This document shows positions 29,500-40,628 of a stretch of 49,988 nt of DNA, piece by piece (positions within the stretch are counted from its first letter, which is position 1; every line of letters begins with the position of its first letter). Both the position numbers and the translations under genes were made by a program. Location of the stretch: positions 1,275,929 to 1,325,916 of the forward strand of contig BFEA01000123.1 in assembly GCA_003427395.1 (NCBI GenBank), in the 5' to 3' direction. The DNA comes from Chara braunii. Its lineage: Eukaryota; Streptophyta; Charophyceae; Charales; Characeae. Below the pieces are notes generated by a model. That model saw nothing but the letters and a program-made list of their open reading frames with translations. It ran no database searches and was not told the origin of the DNA.

Positions 29500-30819
29500 G
29501 CACTAACGGAAGGGGGGGGGGGAAGGGGAAACAGGTGAGATAGAGGTGGCCAATATCGAGAAAGCGGTGACTAATAGCGAGAAAGAGGTGGCTAATAACG
29601 ACTTGCGGCCCTCGCAAATGGAAGGGTATCAGCTGCAACAAACGAAGGGGCCTCACAACCAAGGACTGCTACTGAAGCAGCAGGCAAGGACCCGGCCGCC
29701 GTTATTAAAAGAACAGAGTGCATCCACCCCAAAACACCAGCCCCCACAACCAACACAAGACCAGCAACAGATGGAGTGTGGAAGTACGCCTGCAATATCC
29801 CGTGATTTTTGCTCAGATGCATTTGGGGCACAACCGATGGAGGTGGACGTTACCCCCCCCCCCCCCCCCCGGATGTAGAGATGGAGGAGGGCCTGAAGGA
29901 CCCGGTAGACCCGGATGCCCCCCCCCAGGAAATGGGCCTGGACCAAAAAATCCAAGTCGTGACGGAGTGGATAATTAAACCCTTGCAGGTCGAATTTCCC
30001 CACGAAGGTGAGCAATATTGGGATTGCTCCTATGTTGAACTGGTCACCCTCCTCAATAACAGCCCGACACTCAGGAATGCGTTGACCACTGGCCCTCCTG
30101 CTCATTTGACATGGGCAGAAGCTTTTCAACGCACACTTGCCGTAGCAAGAGGCCGCTTCCGTCCCCCTCCCACCAAGGAATCCCCCGCTCCACCCCAAGA
30201 TCCTCCAGCACAGGAAGGGCACACCCAGCCCGCCCCAACTGAGGAAAAGGAAAGCACGGGAGGCACAGAAAGCATGGAAGGACTGGACGAAGGACTGACC
30301 TCCCGAAGACTCAAGATTAGACAACTCATAAAGCGAGGTCTTTTTGAAATGCCCCTGTCCAAACAGGAGGGAGTTATGGTGGCCCCCCTGAGGAAAACCG
30401 ATAAGAAATGGGCGATAGGCCTTTCCCCGATAGGGGAACACGGGGGCGTAACATTACAAGAGTGGGAATTCTCGCCGAAGGAGGGAGAGGACGGGGACAA
30501 GGTCTTTACCGACCAAATGCACACCTTTATCCCCTCACACTACGCCCCGGGCGCAAGAGCGGGAGTGCGGTTTGGAACCAGGCTTGGAACCAGCAACTAT
30601 CAGATGGCCAACAACGACCTTTTCCTATGTTTTGAAACCAACAAGACAGCCAACTTACGTTGGTTTAACCATAATGCACTTCTGGACCTCCAATGTGCAA
30701 AAGTCAAAGCCAGCGAGTACTGGTCAGAGGATGATATATGTAGGTGTCTGTGTAAGATGGTGCGGAATAGAATTCTATTCATGGACAGATGGGATGACAA
30801 GCCATGGCATGCACTGTAA
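29500..30819 (+). pseudogene. LINE B ORF1, C-terminal part with conserved unnamed region
   Basis: After a frame change the protein continues with a Gln/Pro-rich linker, then DAFGAQPMEVD near 29815 and a C homopolymer at about 29852-29870. The frame 29809-30819 is open for 336 residues: acidic start, Pro/Glu linker, LKIRQLIKRGLFEM, GLSPIGEHGGVTLQEWEF, and a C-terminal ~75-residue block (NNDLFLCFETNKT, HNALLDLQ, WSEDDICRCLCKMVRN). The last block has counterparts in LINE C (HNALMELQ) and LINE A. I know no named domain for it. The nominal start at 29809 is not an ATG. Confidence 0.65.
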
Positions 30820-30831
30820 ATAAGGAGTACA

Positions 30832-31824
30832 ATGGATGATTTAGAAACATTATACTGCAAGAACCCGGCATGGCAAAAATGCGTTAACTCGACCGACCTT
30901 GATCTACGATCTATTAATGTAAATGGTCTTGCGTCGAGCAAACCTGAAAAGCGTCAGGCCATCTGGGACCAACTTAGAGGAGTAGGAGGCAGACGATAGC
31001 CGGACGTAACCTGCGTCTAGGAAACCCACCTACAAGACACCCCGGAGCATAGCAGAGCACATAAGATGGTTTGGCCTCACACAGCTTTCAGAGCCCACGC
31101 ACCCAGGACAGGTTCGGCAGGAGTAGCAATCTGGGTCCCTCCGGACTCCAGACTTCAGCCAGTTCATTGGGTCGTAGATGAGGAAGAGGGACGATGGGTA
31201 TCGGTTCTCGGTATGCTGGAACTGGAGCTACTGTGCATACTCTGTATTTACTCACCCAGCACCGTTGGCGAACGAAGGGAATTTATGGGGAAGCTGGCCA
31301 CACAAGTGTCGGAAGGCATCCCCCTAGTCAATGCAGGGGACTTTAATGCTACCCCCGACATGACCTTGGACAAATGGAACGCCCAAGAATCCCCTTCCTT
31401 TGCCGCAACGGAAGATGAACGAATGATAACCAAAGTCTGTGAAACACTTTCAATCTTCGACACCTTTCGCCGATTACATCCTCAGGCACGTTCCTTTACA
31501 TGCGTAAGGGATAGCGACCAGGCACGCCTGTCCAAATCTAGGATTGACCTCATCTTTATCTCCAGTGACCTAGAAGGAGCATTGGGCTGGTCGCTAATCC
31601 TCCCGCGGAGCCCGCACCCAGGACTAGACCATAAGACATGTGGAATTATACTGACAACGAGAAAAAGGTCAGATCAGGGTCCTGGTTTTTATAAGCTAAA
31701 CACCTCCCTTCTTAAAGATTCAACCTTCACACAGATGATCCGTGGCGAATGGAACTTCTGGCGTCAACAAAAGAATTTGTTCGACTCACACCTAACATGG
31801 TTTAATAATGTACTATCTATCTAG
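30832..31824 (+). pseudogene. LINE B ORF2, endonuclease domain
   Basis: ATG at 30832, 13 bases after the ORF1 stop. Motifs: RSINVNGLASSKPEKRQ (catalytic Asn), ETHLQDTPEH, GVAIWVPPDS, GDFNATPD, SRIDLIFIS and GLDH. Two in-frame TAGs occur near 31000 and 31018. Comparison with LINE C (RTWPDVVCLQET) shows they replace Trp (TGG) and Gln (CAG), the latter inside the QET motif. The frame ends at TAG 31822 in a region with an A7 tract, where coding passes into the RT frame. Confidence 0.82.
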
Positions 31825-33337
31825 CAAAAAAATGCAAGGAACTTTCCAAAGCCAAGGCAGCCCAACGACAACAGCAAGAGATGTCTACCCACAAAGAACT
31901 AATAACCCTGAAACAACAGGCAGATTCACAATCTCTCACTACCACTATCCACGATATTAAGGACCGCCTTTTACAATACGCATTACATAGATGGCAAGGA
32001 ATTAGAATTCGGGGAAAAATGACCAAATTTACTCAGGAAGCTACCATGGATACCCATTTCTTCTCCATGGCCACAGCACGGGCTAGACGTACAGTCATAG
32101 AAGCCCTTTTTGACCCTAACAACGACGGTATCATAGCTACTGACACAACACACTGCACATTAATTACTAGGATCTTTTTCAAACAGCTATACACATCCCA
32201 GATCCCACCCTCTCAAAAGGAAAGAAGGGACAGGGAACTGGAGGAGTTCTTAGTACCAATGGATCGGCACCTCTACCCACAACAGCGAGAACAGTTGGAG
32301 GAAACCCTGTCTAAAAATGAAATATGGACAGCACTCCTCCAAATGAAAGAGGAAAAAAAAAACCGGCATAGACGGATTCCCCAAGGAATTTTGGGACACC
32401 TTGTGGCCAGATTTGAGCTCGGACCTATGAGAGTATTATCAGGAGGTGTGGAATGTCGGGGAATGGGAGAAATTGTGAGTAAGGGGGTGTTATACAAAAA
32501 AGGCGACAAAATGAACATTATGAATTATAAACCTATCACTCTACTCACAGTAGTCTATAAAATGGTTGCCAAAGCGCTGCCGCATCGTATGGCATCTGTC
32601 CTTGTAGATGTCATACACCCGGCTCATACAGGGTTCATGACCGGAACGAATATACAAGAAAACATCAACTATTTAATTAGGTGGTCCAACTAGCCCAACG
32701 GAATAAAGCAAACGCGGCCATTATATTCATTGACTTCGAAAAAGCATACGACCACGTTGACTGGGAATTTCTGGACAAATGTTAGGAAAGAATGTACTTT
32801 GGACCAGTCTTTCGACGTTGGGTTAGGATCCTTCATCATAACGCCACCACCTGTGTGCAGGTCAACGGGTCGATAGCGCCCCCCTTTGAGCTTCAGAGGT
32901 CTGTAAGACAAGGGGATCTTATTGCACCCTATCTTTTTTTGGTAATAATGGAAGCACTTTCGACCAACCTCAGGCATAACAAAAACCTCTCTCGCATTAA
33001 GATCACTAATATCCTGGAGGAGGCAGTACCGATCTGTTCACTTTTTGCTGATGACCTTACCATAATGTTGGAAGCGACAGACCGTAACATGGAAGAAATC
33101 CAAATTCTCATAAACCGGTTTTGTCGGCTCTCCGATATGACAGTAAATTGGGGGCAGAAGACGGTAGGATGGTGGATGCACCAGCAAGGAGGAAGGCCTC
33201 CTGAAAACCCGCGAATCACATGGTTCCCCCTGGAAGACCCTCTAAGAGTTTTGGGAGCCCTCATTACAGCAAAAGGGAAGTCGGTGACCAACGACGACTT
33301 ACTGAAAGGACCAGCAAACGCCAAACTAAAACAATGA
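31825..33337 (+). pseudogene. LINE B ORF2, reverse transcriptase domain
   Basis: The frame 31881-32693 carries KELITLKQQADSQ, FFSMATARARRTVIEAL, VLYKKGDKMNIMNYKPITLL and HPAHTGFMTGTNIQENI. A frameshift near 32690 leads to FIDFEKAYDHVDWEFLDKC, then a stop, then LQRSVRQGDLIAPYLF, the catalytic LFADDLTIML (FADD at 33044-33055) and LSDMTVNWGQKT, ending at 33337. Catalytic aspartates are intact, so inactivation comes from frame breaks and not active-site loss. The usual SxGPDG-like segment before YKKGD is partly blurred (EEKKNRHRRIPQGILGH). Confidence 0.85.
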
Positions 33338-34128
33338 AATAAAAAGCACACATCGTTATTTGGGCGGGCCCTGGTCATTAATAATGTGGTTTTGGCCACA
33401 CTTTGGTACAAATCGATTATATGGCCCATGAGCGACGGGGGGCTTAGGTCACTAAAACAGCAGCTAGCAACTTTCCTTTGGAGAGGGGACAATAATGCCC
33501 CCCATGCAATTAGTCGAGTAGCTTGGGACTCAGTGATCCAGCCCAAGACTAGAGGAGGACTAGGAATTGTGGACCCAACCACTCAATCCCAGGCCCTTAC
33601 ACTTCGCTGGCTTCAGCACATTATCTTCTCTCCGTCCTCCCCCTGGCCCCCCCTGGCTCTGGCGCAAATCGCTGCCCTGGCACCAGAGGCCCCCCCGGAG
33701 ACTGACCCCCTGGTATGGCTACAAGACAGATACTGGAGNTGGCCCCCCCTGGCTCTGGCGCAAATCGCTGCCCTGGCACCAGAGGCCCCCCCGGAGACTG
33801 ACCCCCTGGTATGGCTACAAGACAGATACTGGAGGTTTCCCAGGAAAGATAAGAATGGGAACCCTGCGAGCACACATTCGTTGCGCTTACTTCGCACATG
33901 GAGGAAGCTCCCGCCGCCTGACCGACCAAATCCGGCTCGATGGGAAGAAATCTTCAAACAACCGTTGTTTGGGAATCGACTGATTACGGATGCCTTGGGC
34001 CAGGTAAGATGCAGCTCAGATGCCCCCTGGAAAGATTGGGTTAAACATGGTGCCAGCAGGGTAGGGGATCTGTGGGATATAGAGGCAAGATGTTGGAAGA
34101 GTACATGAAGGATGCGTGCATGACTACG
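33338..34128 (+). pseudogene. LINE B ORF2, RT thumb and linker
   Basis: LFGRALVINNVVLATLWYKS, FLWRGDNNAPHAISRVAWD, GGLGIVDPTTQSQALTLRW match the thumb of LINE C. The frame contains the assembly duplication at 33644-33834, so its apparent length is inflated. It stops at 34108. Confidence 0.75.
33644..33834. other. 95-bp exact duplication around a single N, assembly artefact
   Basis: Bases 33644-33738 and 33740-33834 are identical by eye, separated only by N at 33739. The protein repeats WPPLALAQIAALAPEAP with an unknown residue between. LINE C has this segment once (WQGLTLEQISRLAPQTKEG). Two overlapping contig ends were most likely joined without collapsing the overlap. Confidence 0.93.
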
Positions 34129-34149
34129 CTACTGCCATCTCACAGAATC

Positions 34150-35459
34150 GGCGCTAAACGAACTCATTGAAAGTTTCCCTCTCCAATGGTATAGCATCCT
34201 TCGAAAAGGCCCTCAATTGAGAGAAGGAGACTGGGTTTGCCTGCCCGATCACAAGGAGGAGATAGGACACGTACACGTTGTCGACCAAATACAGGCCCTA
34301 ATTGAGATTTTCTCCGTCCAAAAGGATGGCACTCTACGGGGCAGCCAGGATCCCTTTATCTGGAAGGACAGAACGAACATATACCGCATTAGAGTTCTAG
34401 ACAATGGCAGAGGATGACATGCCTACCGCCCAACAACCCCGATTGAGGATCTCCCCTTCGACCCCGACGAGTGGTATTGGTCCCAGGGAGTCACAACTAG
34501 ACAAGGGCCGACAAAACAACTAACACTTAACAATCTAAAAACCAAATCAGCCTATCGTATGCTCCGTCCCAAACGAAGACTGTGGGAGACGGTTGAGGAC
34601 AAGTGGTATCGACATCTCAATATGGACCGAGACTTGCTCAAGTCGATTCGTTGGTTCACTCATTTCAGGAATAGACCCGCTAAGATCTCGGCCCTTCAGT
34701 GGCAAATAGCACACCGATGCTTGCCAACAAACAACTGGTTGATAGATCACACCCGTTTGGAGCAGCAAGGTCGGGCGTTACCCTGGTGCCATAGTTGTCT
34801 CTTGGGTTACCCGGGGAGGAACAGGGCCGAAACAATTGAACACATCTTCCTCCAATGACCGGCTTCGGTTTTGCTCTGGAGGGTTTGGGACAGGATTTGG
34901 TGACACATTGCCCCCGGTGCAGAATGGCCATGGGAGTGGAGGGCTATATTACTAGGACATTACCCCCCGATTCGGGGAGAAAACATTCGAGGAGAGCATG
35001 TTTCATTTGGGCAGGCGGGCGGTCTTGTGGGTCATCTGGTGGAAACGATGCATTTTGGAAATAGAAGGGGCACGGGTTGAAGAAGGTGAAGTCACAGAAC
35101 AGTTACGCCTGTTAGTCCAACATGAAATTGTTGCCCAGTGGAAGGCGGTCAGAGACAAACTTGACCAAATGAATTCCTGGTCTGACATCAACAGGATCAT
35201 CTCCCGATTCGGTCAGGATTGGTTGGGAAGGGAAAGAAAAGGATGGGTGGCGGATGTAAGATGGTCTGAGAATTGCCAGCAAGGAGGAGCGTTGCAAGAA
35301 GGACACCGGGCGGAGATAGCAAGAGATTATCAGTTGATCTTCCATGAGTGGACAAACCTCGATCCCGGCGAGAGGTTACGCCCGGCTCAAGAATTTGCAG
35401 ACCCCTTCCCCCCCCACCCACTGGCACTGGAAGAGGTCCTCCCCCCACTATCACTGTAA
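34150..35459 (+). pseudogene. LINE B ORF2 C-terminus with broken zinc motif
   Basis: Pieces at 34217-34417 (EGDWVCLPDHKEEIGHVHVV) and 34559-34858 (ISALQWQIAHRCLPTNNWLI, WCHSCLLGYPGRN, ETIEHIFLQ) match LINE C. Immediately after FLQ a TGA stands where LINE C has the zinc-ligand Cys (FLQCPG), a TGC-to-TGA type change. The tail continues in other phases (WWKRCILEIEGARVEEG) to DYQLIFHEWTNLDPGE, PAQEFADPFPP and a final TAA at 35457. Confidence 0.78.
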
Positions 35460-36448
35460 TCCAGTCCGGTGAAACCAGCCTGACTCAATTATCTTCGCTC
35501 TGATTTTTTCGGTCAACTTTCTGGCTATTTGATCATTGCCCCCTTCTTCTGTGGTCCCCTACTCCTGCTCCCTTCTTTTCTTTTCCGACCTCTGCCTCCT
35601 TTTGTTCCTTCTCTGTCTGTCTATCCTTGTTTATCCCTGTTCATCTTTGTTCACCTCTGTCTATTCTGTCCCTTTCAATACAAGTCCAGTCTAACGGTTA
35701 GTAGAGGGACAGCAGCAGATGGATACACTACAGGATTGGTTGGATGAACAACACCGATATGGGACGCTGGACCCGGTTTCCAGCATTGGCAATGTACTGT
35801 CTGTCTCAGGTTTTTCTGATCACCTCTGTCTATTCTGTCCCTTTCAATACAAGTTCAGGCTAATGGTCAGCAGAGGGACCGCAGCAGATGGATACTTTGT
35901 AGGATTGGTTGGATGAACATCACTGATATGGGACGCTGGACCTGGTTTCCAACATTGGCAATGTACTGTCTGTCTCAGCTTTTTCTGATAGTCCCAAATA
36001 TAAAGAGGCGCCAGATTGGTTGGATGAACAGCACATATATGGGACACTGGACCCGGTTTCCAGCATTGGCAATGTACTGTCTGTCCCAGCTTTTTCTGAT
36101 AGTTTCAAATATAAAGAGGCGCCAGAAGGAGAGTAGGTGGATGGCAGGGGCTGGTTGGTTGGAGGAGACTCCACTGGTGCCCCCAAGTGGTTCTCCCCCC
36201 AATATCCGATCCTGCTGCAAGATAGGTATGGTAGAGTGGATTTGGATGGGAGGCTGGACCCAGTTTCCAGCGCAAAGGCGTCACGTTTAAAATGTACTGC
36301 TTATAAAGATGTATTTAAGGGACGTTGGACCCGGTTTCCAACAGGTGTTACTCCCCACCAATAGATGGAGCGGCCCGCCAGGCAAGCCTCAATCCCGGTG
36401 GTTCTCTTACCACCACCAGGATAGAGGCCTTGCATAAGGGTCTTTCTC
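35460..36448 (+). repeat. LINE B 3' UTR with tandem repeats carrying five stem-loops
   Basis: A ~169-bp unit occurs near 35651 and 35820, and a ~111-bp subunit recurs downstream. Units share GATTGGTTGGATGAAC, GGACGCTGGACCCGG and TGGCAATGTACTGTCTGTC. The stem-loop core lies at 35767-35783, 35936-35952, 36047-36063, 36254-36270 and 36324-36342. Small frames through this region are not credible genes. Confidence 0.82.
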
Positions 36449-36470
36449 AAAAAAAAAAAAAAAAAAAAAA

Positions 36471-36608
36471 GATGAGTAGAATAAAAATAATTCTGAATTA
36501 TTTTCTGGGCCCCAGGACCCTGTCCCACTTGCACCGTTCAATTGAGGCGGCTCAACGGTGCGACAGCTAAACAAATTCATTCTAATTCAATTTCAAATGA
36601 GAAATGCA
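36471..36608. other. Short spacer between convergent LINE tails
   Basis: It lies between the plus-strand poly(A) and the minus-strand poly(A) (seen as T's). CACCGTTCAATTGAGGCGGC and GGCTCAACGGTGCGAC form a partial inverted repeat (CACCGTT / AACGGTG). Confidence 0.55.
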
Positions 36609-36991
36609 TTTTTTTTTTATTTTTTTTTCTTTTTTTTGGGGGGGGGGAATTTCATAACCTCGCGGTTCTGGCTCCTACCATTCTGGGGAGTAACAGTCCG
36701 GTTGCTATTCCCCCAGCAAGTCATTGTACTGCACATGGAAGATACACACACGCTCCTCCCCATTATGGTTGGGAGGCCCGAGTGGGCGGCATTGATTACT
36801 TCCTTGCGGAAGGATGTACCTCCCCTCACCCCTGCCTAGATTAGCCTACTCTTGTGTGTTTTGGTTGTCCCTTACTAGTCCTCGTGGCCGTTGTCCAGCC
36901 CCTCTCAGTTGTGTTGTTGTCAGATCAATGTGCTATGCTAGAGTGGACAGGGGCACACTTCCCTTCCTATGGTATGCTTCTCTCTATCCTT

Positions 36992-38300
36992 CTACATGCC
37001 GTACCACTGCATCCCCACTAGGCTATTGGAGGGGGGGGGAAAGGGGTCGGGGAATTCCTCAGGGGGTCTCAGGGGGATCCCTGCATCTAGATTGGCCCAG
37101 TCATTAAAAATCAGGCAGTAGTTCCTCTCTATTGCTGCTCCCTGTAGACCCTTACTTGTCTCCTTTGGCTCTCCTTTCCATTCCACCTTCCCGATTCTTC
37201 CTCCGTCGGGTCCTCCCAGCCAGCATGAACAAAATTCTTGAATTTTTTGTTTAATGTCTTTTTGCGTTTGCAGTGCTCAGAGATGAGTTTTAATCGCATC
37301 CCATTTGGCTGTTATATCTGTTTGAATCTGTTGTATTACACTTTCGGTGAATTCCGGGCCTTCTAGTCTCGCCCCTTCCATTTCGAAGGTGCAGCGCCGT
37401 CTCCACAGTGCCTAGAGAACTGCTCTGCGTCCCAGCTTGAACATGTTGGTGGTGAATTCCTCCAGGTGTTCCGACTGTTCCCTAGGCCAAGTTTCGCATA
37501 GCAGTGTCTTCCAACCCCAGGGCCATGGTGTGTCTGTACCTAATTGGTTCCAAATTTTTTCCCACCATCTGTGCCCCAGGGCATTGTAGGAATATGTGCT
37601 CTATTGTCTCTGGGTATTTCCGGGCCGGGAAGGCATTCATGCATAGTTTGCACCAAAGGAGGGTCAACCCTCTTTGTTCCAGCGTTGTTCTGTCTATTAG
37701 CCAGTCATTGGTTGGCAGGCAGCGGTGCTCTATTTGCCATTGGAGCGAAGCTATCTTGGCGGGTTTCTCCTTAGCTAGTCGAAACCATTTTACTAATCTT
37801 AGGTCCCTCTGGCTGATATTTAAGTGAGTCCTACATCGCTCTCTCACTTGGTCTACAAGGTTGGTTTTGGGTCTGACGAGCCTGTATGTCGATTTCACTG
37901 TTAATTCGTAAAGTGTTTTAGTGTTGTTCTTTACTTTCCTTCTTTGGGTTGTCCATGACCACTCCGCCGGATCCAGGGGAAGTTGCTGGAGCGGGGCGGA
38001 TGGCCTGAAGGCTATCCATTGGCGGTCTTCTTGGATCACCCTGATGCGGAAAAGTTTTGCCTTTGGATGTACCGACGTTTTGTCCTCAGTGTTTCTGTGG
38101 AGGGTGTTTCCCTTCTTTACTTGGAAGCGGTTCACCGTTACAGATCCATCTGATTGAATGGAGACGACCCTGCCCACCTCCTTTTTACTTCCCAGGCCCG
38201 CCACCCAGTCATCTTTCTGCAGGGTGGGACCTTTACGCAAGATTCTCAGCTAGTCTATGGGGACCATTTCCACCATTTTTTCCAGAGCTTCTTGGGGGTA
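36992..38300 (-). pseudogene. LINE C ORF2 C-terminus with zf-RVT motif
   Basis: The frame 38240-37482 reads DDWVAGLGSKKEVGRVVSIQ, IASLQWQIEHRCLPTNDWLI, then WCKLCMNAFPARK and ETIEHIFLQCPG, giving an intact C-x2-C ... H-x4-C zinc pattern. The tail appears in another frame as NYCLIFNDWANLDAG and PEEFPDPFPPP, ending near 36995, parallel to the LINE B end. A frame break lies between 37482 and 37186. Confidence 0.8.
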
Positions 38301-40620
38301 GTGGCAGTATCATAACTTTTCCTTTAGGTGTTCCGTCTCAATCCACTCTCTCTTTTCTAGGTCCCATATATCCTGTATCCTTGTGATCCCTCTTTTCACC
38401 CAGCCCTGCCACGGCGAGTCCATGCAGTGGAGAGTTTGGCCGTTCGTGTCTGTTATCCACCTATTGCCGAAGAGGGGTTGTCGCACCACCTCCTCCCATC
38501 TTACTGGCGAGGTTTTGTGAGGGAGGGGGAGGCTTCTCCAGGTGTTTAGGAGGTTGGGCCAAAAGGGGTCCTTTGCGAGGTCGTCCTTGGTTGACTGTCT
38601 GGTTGTATCGGGATGGGAGTCCCGTTTTCATGATGCTCTGGGGATGGGCCGGCCTCTATGTTCTAACCACATTAATGGATCTTTACCTTCCTTTGTTTGG
38701 GGGGCAAGTCTGGAAATTTGTTCCAGAGTTAGTCCTTGCCATGGTAATTCGTTATTGAAAATGAGTCGTTTGATCCATTGAAGTGCCAATGCTTTTGTCT
38801 GCGTGAACGGGTCAACGATCCCGAGGCCACCTTTATTTTTGGACTGGGTTATGGAGTGCCACGCCACGCGGCTGATAACGTTTTGTCTGTTGTGCGCCCC
38901 TCTCCACAGAAAGGCAGCAATTTGACGTTGCAGGGGGCGCAGGGCTTTTTTGTCTAGTGCCCACATTGCTGATTTGTACCACATTGAGGTCAGGACCACA
39001 TTATTTATTATAAGAGTCCGTCCCCATAGTGAGGTTTGCTTATCTTTCCAGAGCGCCATTTTTACGAGAGGTGGGGCTGTGATCCAATCCTGGTTGGTGG
39101 ATGGTCTGCCCTCTGCTGTCATTGAGATCCCAAGCACTCTTATAGCGCCCTCCTTAGGGAGCCACCTAAGTCTCGGTTGCTCTGGGGGTGTCACTCCATG
39201 GTGGTGAATCCACCAGTCTTGGGTTTTATTGCCCCAGTTCACCGTCATGTCTGATAGTTGGCAGAAGCGGTCCATCATTCGTTGTACGCCTTCCATAGAT
39301 TCCCTGGTTGCGTCCACCATTAAGATCAGGTCGTCGGCAAACATTGAGCAAACTGGGATTGCGTCTGTGGGTATTGCTGACGCCCGAATCCTGTTTATGT
39401 CTTTGTGGGTCCTCAAATTGGTTGTCAGTGCTTCCATGACTATTACGAATAGGTAGGGAGCAATGAGATTTCCCTGTCTAACTGATTTCTGGAACTCAAT
39501 GGGTGGAGCCAGGTTGTTGTTTACCATGACTCTGGTTGCCGCATTCGTGTGTAGGATTTGGACCCAGCGTCAAAAGTCCGGCCCGAAGTTAAGCTTTTCT
39601 AGACATTTGTCGAGGACGTACCAATCAACGTGATCGTAGGCTTTCTCGAAGTCTATGAAGATAATTGCTGCATTATTTCTGGTCTGCCTGGTTAGCTTGA
39701 TCACCTCGTTGGCCAGGAGGATGTTGTCCTGAATATTTATGTCCTGAATGAGACCCGTTTGGTTTGGGTGAATGATGTCTGTCATTAATGATTTCAGGCG
39801 GTTTGTCAAAGTTTTGTCAATCAACTTATAGACCACAGTAAGCAGCGTGATCGGTTTGTAATTCCGGATGTTGGACCTGTCTTTTTTTTTATAGAGGACT
39901 GTTAGTACCCCCTGTCCCACGAATTCCCCCATTTGTCGGGTCTCTCAGACCTCGTGGTAAAAGTCCATGAGATCCTATAAGATGATCGGCCACATTGATT
40001 CCCAAAATTCCTTTGGTAGGCCATAAATTCCTGGGGTTTTCTCCTCATCCATTTGTCTCAGTGCCGCCCAAATTTCTTTCTTTGATAGGGGGTTTTCGAG
40101 CGCATCTCTTTGCTGGGCCATGAGGGTTTTATTCAGTGGGGCTAATAAGTCCTCGATTTCAAGTTTTCACTAGTCCTTGGTCCCACAGGTGGATGTGAAC
40201 AGTTCTTGGTAGAAGTCTCTAACTATTTTTGTACATGCGGCTGTGGATGTGACCAGGGGGCCATGGGTGATTTTTGGGTCATCCAGTGCTTCAATTATCG
40301 ATCTCCCTGATTTGACTTTGGCCATAGCAAAGAATCTGACGTCCATTGCGCCTTCCATATTGTGTTTTGAGAGTTTGCCCCGGATCGTGGCACCTTGCCA
40401 TTTGCGTTCTCTGTGGGATAACAGGACTGTTTCCTGTGTTTGGATGACCGTAGCTATGTCGATATCAGTGTCACTTGTGTCGTCCTCCTGCGGTTGGAGT
40501 TGATGCAGGCAACGTTGTGCTTCTATCTCGTCGGCTTGGCGACGTGCAGTTATTAGTCTAGAGAATTAATTGCACTTGCGGCCCAGGTAAGCTAGGCTGT
40601 TGTTGAACCAAAATATGTCG
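38301..40620 (-). pseudogene. LINE C ORF2, reverse transcriptase domain
   Basis: Pieces in order along the minus strand: FFAMAKVKSGRSIIEAL (near 40330), YKKKDRSNIRNYKPITLLTV and HPNQTGLIQDINIQDNI (39932-39720), FIDFEKAYDHVDWYVLDKC, QKSVRQGNLIAPYLF, MFADDLILMV with catalytic FADD at 39341-39330, LSDMTVNWGNKT, and thumb GRTLIINNVVLTSMWYKS and GGLGIVDPFTQTKALALQW ending near 38628. The 299-residue frame 39527-38628 is the longest intact palm/thumb piece in the window. Breaks near 39570 and 40150 disable the gene. Confidence 0.86.
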
Positions 40621-40628
40621 TCGTTTAT

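Larger units (their letters stand above)
27882..36470 (+). mobile_element. LINE B, nearly full-length, decayed
   Basis: Complete order from ORF1 start to poly(A): ORF1 with CCHC, ORF1 C-terminal region, endonuclease, RT with FADD, zinc motif, C-terminal tail, repeated 3' UTR and 22 A's at 36449-36470. Motif for motif it matches LINE C on the other strand. Stops and frameshifts interrupt ORF1 and ORF2. Confidence 0.87.

Noticed and set aside
33386-34108. Protein-level tandem repeat in LINE B thumb
   Set aside because: Explained by the single-N assembly duplication.
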